A stretch of 18,155 nt of DNA, from contig NZ_CP032127.1 of the NCBI RefSeq assembly GCF_002165375.2, positions 1 to 18,155 on the forward strand, given 5' to 3'. Each line of letters begins with the position of its first letter. Position 1 is the stretch's first letter. Both the position numbers and the translations under genes were made by a program. The stretch comes from Acinetobacter chinensis. GTDB lineage: Bacteria > Pseudomonadota > Gammaproteobacteria > Pseudomonadales > Moraxellaceae. Positions 7,054-13,719 of the stretch are shown here, piece after piece. The notes beneath the pieces were generated by a model. It saw nothing but the letters and a program-made list of their open reading frames with translations, had not been told where the DNA came from and searched no databases.

Positions 7054-8241
7054 TTATGGAACTCCAGAATATTTATTCAGGCGATACTTAAGCAATAAGG
7101 GTAGGGTGATTACATAAAGTATTGCAGCTAATGCCCATACCATTCCAGGAGCTGATGCCTGAGTCATAAAATAGAGGCTAGTAACTAATACAGGACCAAT
7201 TATAGCCCCCAGACTATTAAAACTGCTTAATAGCCCTTGTAATTCACCTTGTCTTTCATCACTAATACCTCTGGACATCATTGCTTGCAAAGCAGGAACG
7301 GCTACTCCACCAAGGGCAAACAATGGTAACAACGCAAAAGGCACCCATTCTTCAACAGCAATAGATAAAAGAAGTAAACCAATTGCATCGCAAGCTATTC
7401 CACATAACAACGTATTTTTCTCTCCAAACCTCTTTACCATAGGGGCGATAGCAAAAGCCTGTGCAATAGAATGGCATATTCCATAACTAGCAAGGGAAAC
7501 ACCTGCAATAAATATACTCCAGCCATAACGATCCTGCCCATAGATAACCCATAAAGTTGCGGGGACTTGTGAAACCAATGTGATAATTAAAAAGATACCA
7601 AGCAATGGAGCCATATTAGGTTGAGTGATCAAATAGGATAATTTCTTTAATATTGATTGCTCCTGAACCTTCTCAGTCATTTTATTGCTGTGTTTTGATT
7701 CTTTTAATAAGACTGCTGTCATTATTAAATTAATCCCATTCATAAAAGCAGCAGCAAAGAACGGTGCATGTAAGTTCCATTCACCCAAAACTCCACCTAT
7801 TACCGGACCCGCTATAAACCCAATACCAAAGACAGCTCCAAGGAGACCAAACCTTTTTGCACGCTCATGGGCTGGAGTAATATCTGAAACATAAGCTGTT
7901 GCAACAGCCATGTTGGCACCTGTAATTCCCGCAAAAATACGACCAATATATAGCCACAATAGAGAAGGAGCAGCAGCCATTAGGAGATAATCAGCCGTTG
8001 CACCAGCAATTGAAATAATTAATACAGGTCGACGTCCAAATCGGTCACTCAACGCTCCAAGGATAGGTGCAAAAATGAACTGCATCAGAGCATACACAGC
8101 TAATAAAGCACCATAGTGAACACCGCCTGCTTCAGCTCCAGCCAATGACCGTAATAATTCAGGCAAGATCGGCATAATTAAACCAATCCCAACAGCATCC
8201 AGAAATATAGTGATTAAAATCACGCTCAATGATTTCTTCAC
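7054..8241 (-). CDS. tet(39): Tet(39) tetracycline efflux pump (MFS)
   Basis: A 395-residue inner-membrane antiporter that exports tetracycline-metal complexes in exchange for protons. Twelve hydrophobic segments are visible. Major facilitator motif A, GALSDRFGRRPVL, lies in the loop after the second. The first helix is SVILITIFLDAVGIGLIMPILPELL. The chosen start is GTG at 8241 (VKKSLSVILI), which gives the standard Tet(39) length and has a good ribosome site, GAGAAGG, just upstream. An upstream extension to 8286 would run across the operators and is unlikely. It is transcribed divergently from tetR, and both are controlled from the 65-bp gap between them. The terminator at 6944-6969 follows. 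Confidence 0.96.
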   Translation of the reverse strand: MKKSLSVILITIFLDAVGIGLIMPILPELLRSLAGAEAGGVHYGALLAVYALMQFIFAPILGALSDRFGRRPVLIISIAGATADYLLMAAAPSLLWLYIGRIFAGITGANMAVATAYVSDITPAHERAKRFGLLGAVFGIGFIAGPVIGGVLGEWNLHAPFFAAAFMNGINLIMTAVLLKESKHSNKMTEKVQEQSILKKLSYLITQPNMAPLLGIFLIITLVSQVPATLWVIYGQDRYGWSIFIAGVSLASYGICHSIAQAFAIAPMVKRFGEKNTLLCGIACDAIGLLLLSIAVEEWVPFALLPLFALGGVAVPALQAMMSRGISDERQGELQGLLSSFNSLGAIIGPVLVTSLYFMTQASAPGMVWALAAILYVITLPLLLKYRLNKYSGVP

Positions 8242-8252
8242 AAATGCCTTCT

Positions 8253-8302
8253 CTAGCAATGATAGAATTAATATTCTCTCACACACTCCCTATCAGTGAT
8301 AG
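8253..8302. promoter_or_regulatory. tet operators and divergent promoters of tet(39)/tetR
   Basis: CTATCAGTGATAG at 8290-8302 is a classical tet operator palindrome, 5 bp from the tetR ATG. CTAGCAATGATAG at 8253-8265 is a second copy with two differences, 12 bp upstream of the tet(39) GTG. The AT-rich stretch between them must carry both promoters. TetR binding would repress both genes until tetracycline is present. Confidence 0.85.
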
Positions 8303-8306
8303 ATTT

Positions 8307-8948
8307 ATGAGTAAAAAAGATATTGCACCTCAACGTCTGACACGTGAAATAGTCCTGCGTACCGCATTGGATATGTTGAATGAAGAAGGCATAGATTCAA
8401 TAACCACACGCAAGCTAGCTCAACGATTGGGTATTAAATCTCCAACTCTATATTGGCATTTCAAGAATAAATCCTTGTTAATGGAAGCAATGGCGGAAAC
8501 CATTATAAATGAACACCATTTAGTTTCTTTACCCATCGATGGGATGACATGGCAAGATTGGTTGCTCGCTAATTCTGTAAGCTTTCGTCGAGCACTACTA
8601 GCTTACCGTGATGGTGCTCGTCTACATGCAAGAACTAGCCCCAGTCAAGGACATTTCAACACGATTGAGGCCCAAGTTGCGCTGTTATCTCATGCTGGGT
8701 TTTCTCCTGTTGAAGCAGTTGCATTACTTATGACATTAGGAAGGTTTATTGTTGGGTGGGTCCTTGAGGAGCAGCAAGAAGAAATAAGATCAGACCCACC
8801 ATTCGAAGCCGATCCAACTATATATCCACTCATGCTCCAAGGAGTGAATACCTTACAAAATATGAATGCGGATGACATTTTTGAAAATGGGATTCGTATG
8901 GTGATTATCGGTGCTGAAAGACAACTTGATATTAAAATGCAAACTTAA
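8307..8948 (+). CDS. tetR: TetR-type repressor of tet(39)
   Basis: A 213-residue tetracycline-responsive repressor of class TetR. Residues about 10-52 form the DNA-binding domain (TREIVLRTALDMLNEEGIDS, then TTRKLAQRLGIKSPTLYWHFKNK). The remainder is the helical tetracycline-binding and dimerisation domain; RDGARLHARTSP carries residues that line the ligand pocket in the family. The start is ATG at 8307 (MSKKDIAPQRL), immediately after the operator at 8290-8302. An open frame back to 8229 would overlap both operators and tet(39), so it is rejected. The gene is divergent from tet(39) and reads towards the split pdif site. Confidence 0.95.
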   Translation: MSKKDIAPQRLTREIVLRTALDMLNEEGIDSITTRKLAQRLGIKSPTLYWHFKNKSLLMEAMAETIINEHHLVSLPIDGMTWQDWLLANSVSFRRALLAYRDGARLHARTSPSQGHFNTIEAQVALLSHAGFSPVEAVALLMTLGRFIVGWVLEEQQEEIRSDPPFEADPTIYPLMLQGVNTLQNMNADDIFENGIRMVIIGAERQLDIKMQT

Positions 8949-9077
8949 CTCTATACTGCTTTAAGCAACTGTTCTATTTAGTAATAAAGCTTTTATCCTT
9001 AATTATTTAACATAATAGAGGTGGTCCCACTTGTTTGAACAACTAAAAGCGTATTTATAAGTGATATTCCGCTCTAG

Positions 9078-9949
9078 TTAAGCCACCTTGTTTTGTTGGG
9101 GTAGCTGATCATAGTAAAACTCATTTGGTGTCATTTTGTCTAGACTCGAATGAGGTCGTTTCAAATTATAAAACTCAAAATATGCACTTAATTGCTTTTT
9201 CGCATCTGTGACACTGCTATAAGCTTTGAGATACACCTCTTCATATTTAACGCTCCGCCATAATCGTTCAACCATCACATTATCTACCCATCGACCTTTA
9301 CCATCCATACTGATTTGAATGCCATTTGATTTCAATACATCAATAAATGCATCACTGGTAAACTGGCTGCCTTGGTCTGTATTAAATATTTCAGGTCGAC
9401 CATATTTTTCAATCGCTTCATTTAAAGCCGAAATACAAAAATCCACCTCCATACTAATCGATACCCTATGCGCAAGTACCTTGCGGCTATGCCAATCAAT
9501 CACAGCACATAAATAAACAAAGCCTTTTGCCATAGGGATATACGTTATATCCGTAGACCACACTTGATTACTGCGCTGAATAGCCAACCCTTTGAGCAGA
9601 TATGGATATTTACGGTGAGCTTGATTAGCCTGGCTTAAATTTGGTTTGCAATATAACGCCTGAATACCCATTTTCTTCATTAAAGTACGTGTATGACGTC
9701 GTCCTATATGATGTCCTTGACGATTCAACAAATCACGCATCATACGACTGCCTGCAAAAGGATATTGCATATGTAATTCATCAATACATCGCATCAGCTT
9801 CAGATCTGATGCACTCACAGGTTTTGGGCGATAGTAATAACAACCACGGGAGACTTTCAGCAGCTTAGCTTGCTTAGATACTGAAATCTGAAGTGAGTCG
9901 TCGATTAACTTTTGTGGTTGAAGCGGCCCAGTTTCTTCAACACACCTTC
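9078..9949 (-). CDS. IS3-family transposase OrfB (catalytic part), made by -1 frameshift
   Basis: The rve/DDE catalytic domain of an IS3-family transposase. Visible motifs are D in VWSTDITYIPM, D in FNTDQGSQFTSD and E in NVMVERLWRSVKYEEVYL, followed by LKRPHSSLDKMTPNEFYY, typical of IS3 OrfB ends. A free-standing start could be GTG at 9818. However, the frame is open upstream through YYYRPKPV and KQAKLLKVSRG to the slippery run at 9950-9956, and these residues belong to the normal OrfB N-terminus. Expression as an OrfAB fusion by -1 frameshifting is therefore likely. No internal stop is present, so the transposase looks functional. Confidence 0.9.
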
Positions 9950-10210
9950 TAAAAAATCAATTTCTAATGCCTGCTCACCGATTTTTGCATGTAGTTTTTT
10001 TAGATCGATGGGTGGTTCTGTTGGAGCTTTTGATTGATCGAAAGCTTGCGAGGAAGCTGAGATCAATTGATTTTTCCAGTCAATAATTTGGTTTTGATGA
10101 ACATCAAACTCAGCACTCAATTCAGCAAGTGTTTTTTCTGCTTTAATCGCAGCAAGTGCTACCTTAGCTTTAAAATCATTTGAATGATTTCTTCTTGGTC
10201 TACGTGCCAT
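9905..10210 (-). CDS. IS3-family transposase OrfA (HTH part)
   Basis: A 101-residue OrfA starting at the ATG at 10210 (MARRPRRNHSNDFKAKVAL) with the ribosome site GGAG 6 bases upstream; an extension to 10222 is less likely. Residues about 10-55 form the IS3 helix-turn-helix (KAKVALAAIKAEKTLAELSAEFDVHQNQIIDWKNQL). Residues 70-95 form the leucine-zipper segment (LHAKIGEQALEIDFLEGVLKKL). The slippery heptamer T TTT TTA (9956-9950 on the minus strand) lies in frame near the 3' end. It would shift ribosomes into OrfB. Confidence 0.9.
   Translation of the reverse strand: MARRPRRNHSNDFKAKVALAAIKAEKTLAELSAEFDVHQNQIIDWKNQLISASSQAFDQSKAPTEPPIDLKKLHAKIGEQALEIDFLEGVLKKLGRFNHKS
9950..9956 (-). promoter_or_regulatory. 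Slippery heptamer for programmed -1 frameshift
   Basis: T TTT TTA read in the OrfA frame (codons TTT TTA of IDFLEG). Slipping back one base continues as FFRRCVEETG and leads directly into OrfB. This matches the usual IS3-family arrangement. No pseudoknot was verified downstream. Confidence 0.6.
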
Positions 10211-10385
10211 AAAATACTCCATATATTGATGTTTATAACATCATTTGAGGAGCAGAATATCACTTATAGGAGTTGTTCAAATTTACGGATCCATCTCTTA
10301 ATAGAGCTTATACGAAACGTGTTTTTAATATTACTTTAAGATCAGTATCTTATCGTTATTCATACCCTCTGGAACGTTCTCGTTC

Positions 10386-10416
10386 AACCGACTTGGAAAC
10401 AAGTCGGTTTCTTTTT
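10386..10416 (+). terminator. Intrinsic terminator
   Basis: AACCGACTTG (10386-10395), loop GAAA, CAAGTCGGTT (10400-10409), then a T-rich tail. No gene ends close by on the + strand. Before the IS3 insertion it would have stopped tetR transcription coming from the left. Confidence 0.8.
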
Positions 10417-10721
10417 AAGCAAAACTGTAACTTTTAGCCAATAAAATTGATCAAAAAACATTCGTTTTTACATTTTTTCCTGATTTCTCAAGGGTCACAG
10501 TTCAGAAATAATCCCCAATTTCTGCGGACAACTCTTGGGATAAAAAGTGACCAAACTTGTACGTTTTGGCGCACATTCATTCAGGTGCTTTGCGTCTATG
10601 CCATTCTTCATCAATTTCTTATCATGGGGACATAGAGAGCAGGATGCTCCAGATAAGAATAATAAGATCAGATACAAGGAATGTGAGGTACGACAGGAGT
10701 TATACCTAAGCATCAAATACG

Positions 10722-10751
10722 AAAAACCCCGACAGGATGTCGGGGTTTTTT
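10722..10751. terminator. Strong bidirectional intrinsic terminator
   Basis: AAAAACCCCGAC (10722-10733), loop AGGAT, GTCGGGGTTTTT (10739-10750). The 12-bp perfect stem has A and T tracts on both sides, so it works in either direction. It would stop the leftward rexA/rexB-like transcript, which ends at 10815. Confidence 0.85.
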
Positions 10752-10763
10752 ATTGTCCGAATG

Positions 10764-10791
10764 TTCTCGAAAAATCAGTATTATGCTCATT
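10764..10791 (+). other. Degenerate pdif-like site, C/D orientation
   Basis: XerC-like TTCTCGAAAAA (10764-10774; 7 of 11 as in ATTTCGTATAA), 6-bp spacer TCAGTA, XerD-like TTATGCTCATT (10781-10791; 9 of 11 as in TTATGTTAATT), followed by TTTAGA as at the other C/D sites. Spacing and orientation fit the alternating pattern. It may be inactive. Confidence 0.5.
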
Positions 10792-10814
10792 TTAGAAAAA
10801 TTAAATGTTCTAAG

Positions 10815-11282
10815 CTATGCCACCTTATTGCTATTAACCAATACGTTAATACCAACAAATATGGTTAAGACTGATTGCAAGAAACTTGCAATAAATAATC
10901 CAACGAAAAACTTCAATAAAATTGACAAATTAATAGCTTCTGTTTTAGCAAAACCAAGTATTGATAGAAAGCCGGCCAAAGATAGGTAGATAAGACACGA
11001 TACCCATAAACAAGCAAAAGCTACTCCGAACTTTCTACGGTAGTTATTAACTCCTGGCTTAGATAGTCCGTATACCAACGTTACAATCATTGCTACGATT
11101 CCAAACATTGCTATTGAGTAACTCAATAGCGCAGTTGCAAGATCTTTGGAATTTTTATAGAAGCTAAAAGTAAAAAAGTTATTGAGATAGTGGAAATAGG
11201 CACACTCTATCAGAAGCCCAATTAGCGGGGTTGTAAAGATAAGCAATACGATCATCCATCTGTTCTGGGACTTCTTGTTCAT
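10815..11282 (-). CDS. RexB-like membrane protein (probable phage exclusion)
   Basis: A protein of 155 residues from the ATG at 11282 (MNKKSQNRWMIVLL), or 158 from a TTG at 11291. Four hydrophobic helices are visible: about residues 8-28, 46-70, 80-106 and 117-146. There is no signal-peptide cleavage motif. From memory it resembles lambda RexB (144 residues, four helices). The segment DLATALLSYSIAMFGIVAMIVTLVYGL parallels RexB GLGATLSSYAGTMIAILIAALTFLIG, and LSLAGFLSIL parallels its later helix. In lambda, RexB is the inner-membrane ion channel opened by RexA after phage infection. Here it directly follows the RexA-like gene, in the lambda order, but overlaps it by about 104 bp. The assignment depends strongly on the neighbour. 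Confidence 0.75.
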   Translation of the reverse strand: MNKKSQNRWMIVLLIFTTPLIGLLIECAYFHYLNNFFTFSFYKNSKDLATALLSYSIAMFGIVAMIVTLVYGLSKPGVNNYRRKFGVAFACLWVSCLIYLSLAGFLSILGFAKTEAINLSILLKFFVGLFIASFLQSVLTIFVGINVLVNSNKVA

Positions 11283-12135
11283 ACTCTTCAACCTTATCTT
11301 TTAGCTCTACATTATTCTCAATTTTTTCCTTTATCTCATCGAAAACCTTACTTTCTTCAGTGCTTTTAATCTCGTCATATAGTGCACCAGCACTATGGAT
11401 ATAAAAATCTTTTACATTATCTTCAAGATTTTGTTTTCCTCGTAAAATAATGCCTTTGATACCATCATCCTCCATAGATACCAATGTTTTTTTAATAGTG
11501 TCAGTTAAAGATTTCCTTGATGCCGGCTTAATAATGATTTCAAAACTTTCAATAACTTCTAGATCATTAGGATTAGTCGATCCTAAGAAAAATTCTTTAA
11601 ATGATTCCCCTAGACTACTATCTTTACGAACTAAAAACCGTGTAGTTCCAATAAATGGTAGTGTCATAGCCTGATTCTTTGTAATTTCAGTTTTCAAAGG
11701 ATGAACAACAAAACTAATATCCTGAATTCTGAGCATAACAAGTAAGTTATTTATATACATTTGGAATGCTGTAAACTTTGGAGAAAGTACTCTTGATGCA
11801 AATCCAAATACTCTTAGTGTTGGATGAAAATACACATACGATGCAAACCCTAAACTCTCATCTTTACTTAATAAAGACTGAATCTCATAAGCCTTAATTT
11901 CATCGTCTTTCTTCTCAATTCTTTTAATAATTTCTCTATCTTTAGTCTGTACAAATAAATAAAAGCTATTTACGACAGGAAGTAAATATAGGTTTTCGCC
12001 AGAATGTCGGTTTTGCTTAGCGAATGGTAAAGCTTCATTCGAAGTTGATGATTTAATAAAATCATTGATCTCCATTCTAAATTGGCTTTTATCTTCAAAT
12101 TTTTCAAAACAATAAGTAAAGTAGTTAAGTTTCAA
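11179..12135 (-). CDS. RexA-like intracellular sensor (probable phage exclusion)
   Basis: A 318-residue soluble protein. From memory it aligns along its length with lambda RexA (279 residues). Examples are YLFVQTKDREIIKRI (residues 59-73) against FLFTKTNDKSLVQKI, LLSKDESLGFASYVYF (88-103) against SLADDESLGFPSFLFV, LPFIGTTRFLV (159-169) against MHFIGRTTVKV, and IESFEIIIKP (195-204) against FDSLDIVIKP. RexA binds DNA and, on sensing phage replication complexes, triggers RexB. The start is TTG at 12135 with a good ribosome site, GAGGGG, 8 bases upstream. Residues 250-290 are strongly charged and probably helical. The last 34 residues lie in DNA shared with the rexB-like frame and go beyond the usual RexA end. 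The gene is divergent from the operon at 12389. Confidence 0.82.
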   Translation of the reverse strand: MKLNYFTYCFEKFEDKSQFRMEINDFIKSSTSNEALPFAKQNRHSGENLYLLPVVNSFYLFVQTKDREIIKRIEKKDDEIKAYEIQSLLSKDESLGFASYVYFHPTLRVFGFASRVLSPKFTAFQMYINNLLVMLRIQDISFVVHPLKTEITKNQAMTLPFIGTTRFLVRKDSSLGESFKEFFLGSTNPNDLEVIESFEIIIKPASRKSLTDTIKKTLVSMEDDGIKGIILRGKQNLEDNVKDFYIHSAGALYDEIKSTEESKVFDEIKEKIENNVELKDKVEEYEQEVPEQMDDRIAYLYNPANWASDRVCLFPLSQ

Positions 12136-12388
12136 GTGTTAATCCCCTCATTAATCAAAACATAATATCTTAAATATCAACTAAAAGTGCTCACCTTTAA
12201 GGGCGTGTAAAGAACCTAGTTCTTATATTATTTCCACATATCAATCTTAGTCTGGTACAGCTCCACAAATGTTAGCTGTCTCACGACAAATTTTTTCATA
12301 AGTTTTACTTTCAAAAAAAACTTGCAATCATATGCATTCATTATCAATATATCATTTTGTCCTAGGACAGCGGACACTGTGAATTAAA
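12136..12388. promoter_or_regulatory. Divergent promoter region of the two defence operons, with a 12-bp palindrome
   Basis: This 253-bp gap separates the leftward rexAB-like genes from the rightward three-gene operon, so it must hold both promoters. A rightward candidate is TTGCAA near 12322, with an AT-rich -10 near 12340. TGTCCTAGGACA at 12358-12369 is a perfect 12-bp palindrome 19 bp before the ATG at 12389, followed by another GGACA. It is a good candidate operator, perhaps for the winged-helix protein encoded next. No clear ribosome site precedes that ATG. Confidence 0.5.
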
Positions 12389-13015
12389 ATGCTTAAGTCT
12401 CAAGATATTCTTGTTTTAGTAAAGTTGCTATCTATTCAAAATGGATTACGTACATCGTCAAACTTCAGTAGGACCTATAGCAACGATTACTCGGACTTCT
12501 ATTTAAAAAGATCTCTTAGCCATCTGTTGTCAGTTAGAGGACTGGCCGAATCTATTGTTATGGGTAAAAGTGAAGTATCAGAATGCATTAAACGATTAGT
12601 AAAAGTTGGCCTACTAGTTATTCACAATCAAAACTTTTCTCAAAGATTGGACTTAGCTAGTCTGGATTGGGATATTAATAAAAGGGGATTTTTCCATTTA
12701 GTCATTTATAGTTTTCAATATTTTTTCCCAGCAGAACTAAAATCAATGGATTTTGGGCTTCCTACAGCATTTTCTAAAGAAGGTCTAAATTCTCTCTTAG
12801 CATATAGCTCTCCAGTACCTTATATTTGGCCAATACAAACCTATAAATCTATTTCAGGCATAGCAGTTGAACCTATGCATAAATCAATACCATATGCAGC
12901 AATTAATGATGAATATCTCTATGAAATATTTGCAATAATTGATATTTTTAGAATGGGTTCTCCTAGAGAGAAACATATCGCAGAAAAACTATTTTTAGAC
13001 ATTTTAGGCTTGTAA
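12389..13015 (+). CDS. Winged-helix protein paired with a nucleotidyltransferase
   Basis: A 208-residue protein with a MarR-like winged helix at residues about 5-78. DILVLVKLLSI starts it, and the recognition segment is RGLAESIVMGKSEVSECIKRLVKVGLL. The C-terminal part has conserved-looking stretches (YSFQYFFPAELKSMDFGLPT, PVPYIWP, LYEIFAIIDIFRMGSPREKHIAEK). I recall these from a widespread unnamed family whose genes sit directly before a nucleotidyltransferase gene. The pair resembles AbiEi/AbiEii (type IV toxin-antitoxin) in layout, so this could be the antitoxin or repressor. Only 5 bp separate it from the next gene. It may regulate its own operon through the palindrome at 12358. The function is not established. 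Confidence 0.75.
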   Translation: MLKSQDILVLVKLLSIQNGLRTSSNFSRTYSNDYSDFYLKRSLSHLLSVRGLAESIVMGKSEVSECIKRLVKVGLLVIHNQNFSQRLDLASLDWDINKRGFFHLVIYSFQYFFPAELKSMDFGLPTAFSKEGLNSLLAYSSPVPYIWPIQTYKSISGIAVEPMHKSIPYAAINDEYLYEIFAIIDIFRMGSPREKHIAEKLFLDILGL

Positions 13016-13020
13016 AACGA

Positions 13021-13719
13021 ATGAACTCACCATTAATTATAATGCTAGAAAAAGTAGCAAATGCCCTAACTCAAGATCTTAGGCAGGAAATGGTATTCAT
13101 TGGTGGATGTACTACTAGTCTACTGTTAGATCCTGAAAATCATTCATTAGCTACAAGATACACATATGATGTGGATCTAATTGTAGATATAACAACTCAT
13201 GCAGAATGGTATTCACTAGAAGAGAAGATTCGGAAATTAGGTTTCGTGAATGATCAAAATGATAATATTTTATGTCGCTATAGATTAGGGAATGACTTGA
13301 TTGTTGACTTTATGCCTACAGATTCAAATATCTTAGGTTTTAGTAACTATTGGTATGAACAAGCTATTACTCACAAGATTACGTATTGTCTACCAAATAA
13401 AACTGAAATAAACATACTCGAATCCCCATATTTTTTGGCTACAAAATTTGAAGCTTACAAAGGTCGAGGAAATAATGACCCCTTAATGAGTAAAGATATA
13501 GAAGATATTTTAACTGTATGTATGGGTCGAAGCTCTCTAGTTGAAGAAATATACTCTAGCCCTCAAGAGTTAAGAGATTATCTCTCTAATGTACTATTAG
13601 AGTTACACCATCATTCAGAATTTGAAATTGTCTTAGATGATCAATGTCGATATGGTTCAAAAGAAAGAGTTAGGCAAGTTATAAACGCAATAATCAAACA
13701 ATGGAATAAAGCTTTCTAA
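13021..13719 (+). CDS. MNT/AbiEii-like nucleotidyltransferase
   Basis: A 232-residue protein of the polymerase-beta nucleotidyltransferase superfamily. The signature is complete: GG at residues 28-29 followed by S33, the metal-binding pair D50-V-D52 in YDVDLIVD, and the third acidic residue D96 in DLIVDFMPTD. The later motif KFEAYKGRG (142-150), then SKDIEDI (157-163), matches the basic and acidic helix seen in AbiEii and related toxins. Such enzymes transfer NMP or short nucleotide stretches to proteins or tRNA, and in type IV toxin-antitoxin systems they act as growth-inhibiting toxins. It forms an operon with the winged-helix gene (5-bp gap) and the PP2C-like gene (1-bp overlap). The substrate is unknown. 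The active site appears intact. Confidence 0.82.
   Translation: MNSPLIIMLEKVANALTQDLRQEMVFIGGCTTSLLLDPENHSLATRYTYDVDLIVDITTHAEWYSLEEKIRKLGFVNDQNDNILCRYRLGNDLIVDFMPTDSNILGFSNYWYEQAITHKITYCLPNKTEINILESPYFLATKFEAYKGRGNNDPLMSKDIEDILTVCMGRSSLVEEIYSSPQELRDYLSNVLLELHHHSEFEIVLDDQCRYGSKERVRQVINAIIKQWNKAF

Larger units (their letters stand above)
9017..10298 (-). mobile_element. IS3-family insertion sequence (ISAba14-like) inside a pdif site
   Basis: The element is about 1282 bp, with orfA and orfB on the minus strand. The ends are imperfect inverted repeats of about 27 bp. The left begins AGAGGTGGTCCC and ends TTTGAACAACT; the right, reversed, begins AGAGATGGATCC and ends with the same 11 bases. TAAT is found directly outside both ends (9013-9016 and 10299-10302), consistent with a 4-bp target duplication. 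The boundaries rest on this pairing and could shift by a few bases. The link to ISAba14 is from memory of protein sequence and size, and is tentative. Confidence 0.8.
9005..10318 (-). other. pdif site, D/C orientation, interrupted by an IS3-family element
   Basis: The left part is ATTTAACATAA plus T (9005-9016). The right part resumes as AGAGC, then TTATACGAAAC (10303-10318). Rejoined, and removing one copy of TAAT, they give XerD arm ATTTAACATAA, spacer TAGAGC and XerC arm TTATACGAAAC: a complete D/C pdif with a 6-bp spacer. The XerC and XerD boxes are now about 1.3 kb apart, so the site should be inactive. It was the right edge of the tet(39) module. Confidence 0.88.
10319..10763. other. 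Non-coding cassette between pdif sites
   Basis: This stretch, from the remains of the split D/C pdif to the degenerate C/D site, contains two strong terminators and no gene I can support. Short open frames occur on both strands near 10447-10716, but they lack ribosome sites or run through the terminator stem. It may be a decayed module. Confidence 0.5.

Noticed and set aside
10447..10795. Short open frames on both strands (62 to 82 codons)
   Set aside because: One reads through the terminator stem at 10722-10751, none has a ribosome site, and none resembles a known protein.
10815..12135. Kiwa (KwaA/KwaB) as an alternative identity for the membrane protein plus soluble protein pair
   Set aside because: Gene order is reversed relative to Kiwa, and the specific motif matches favour RexA/RexB.
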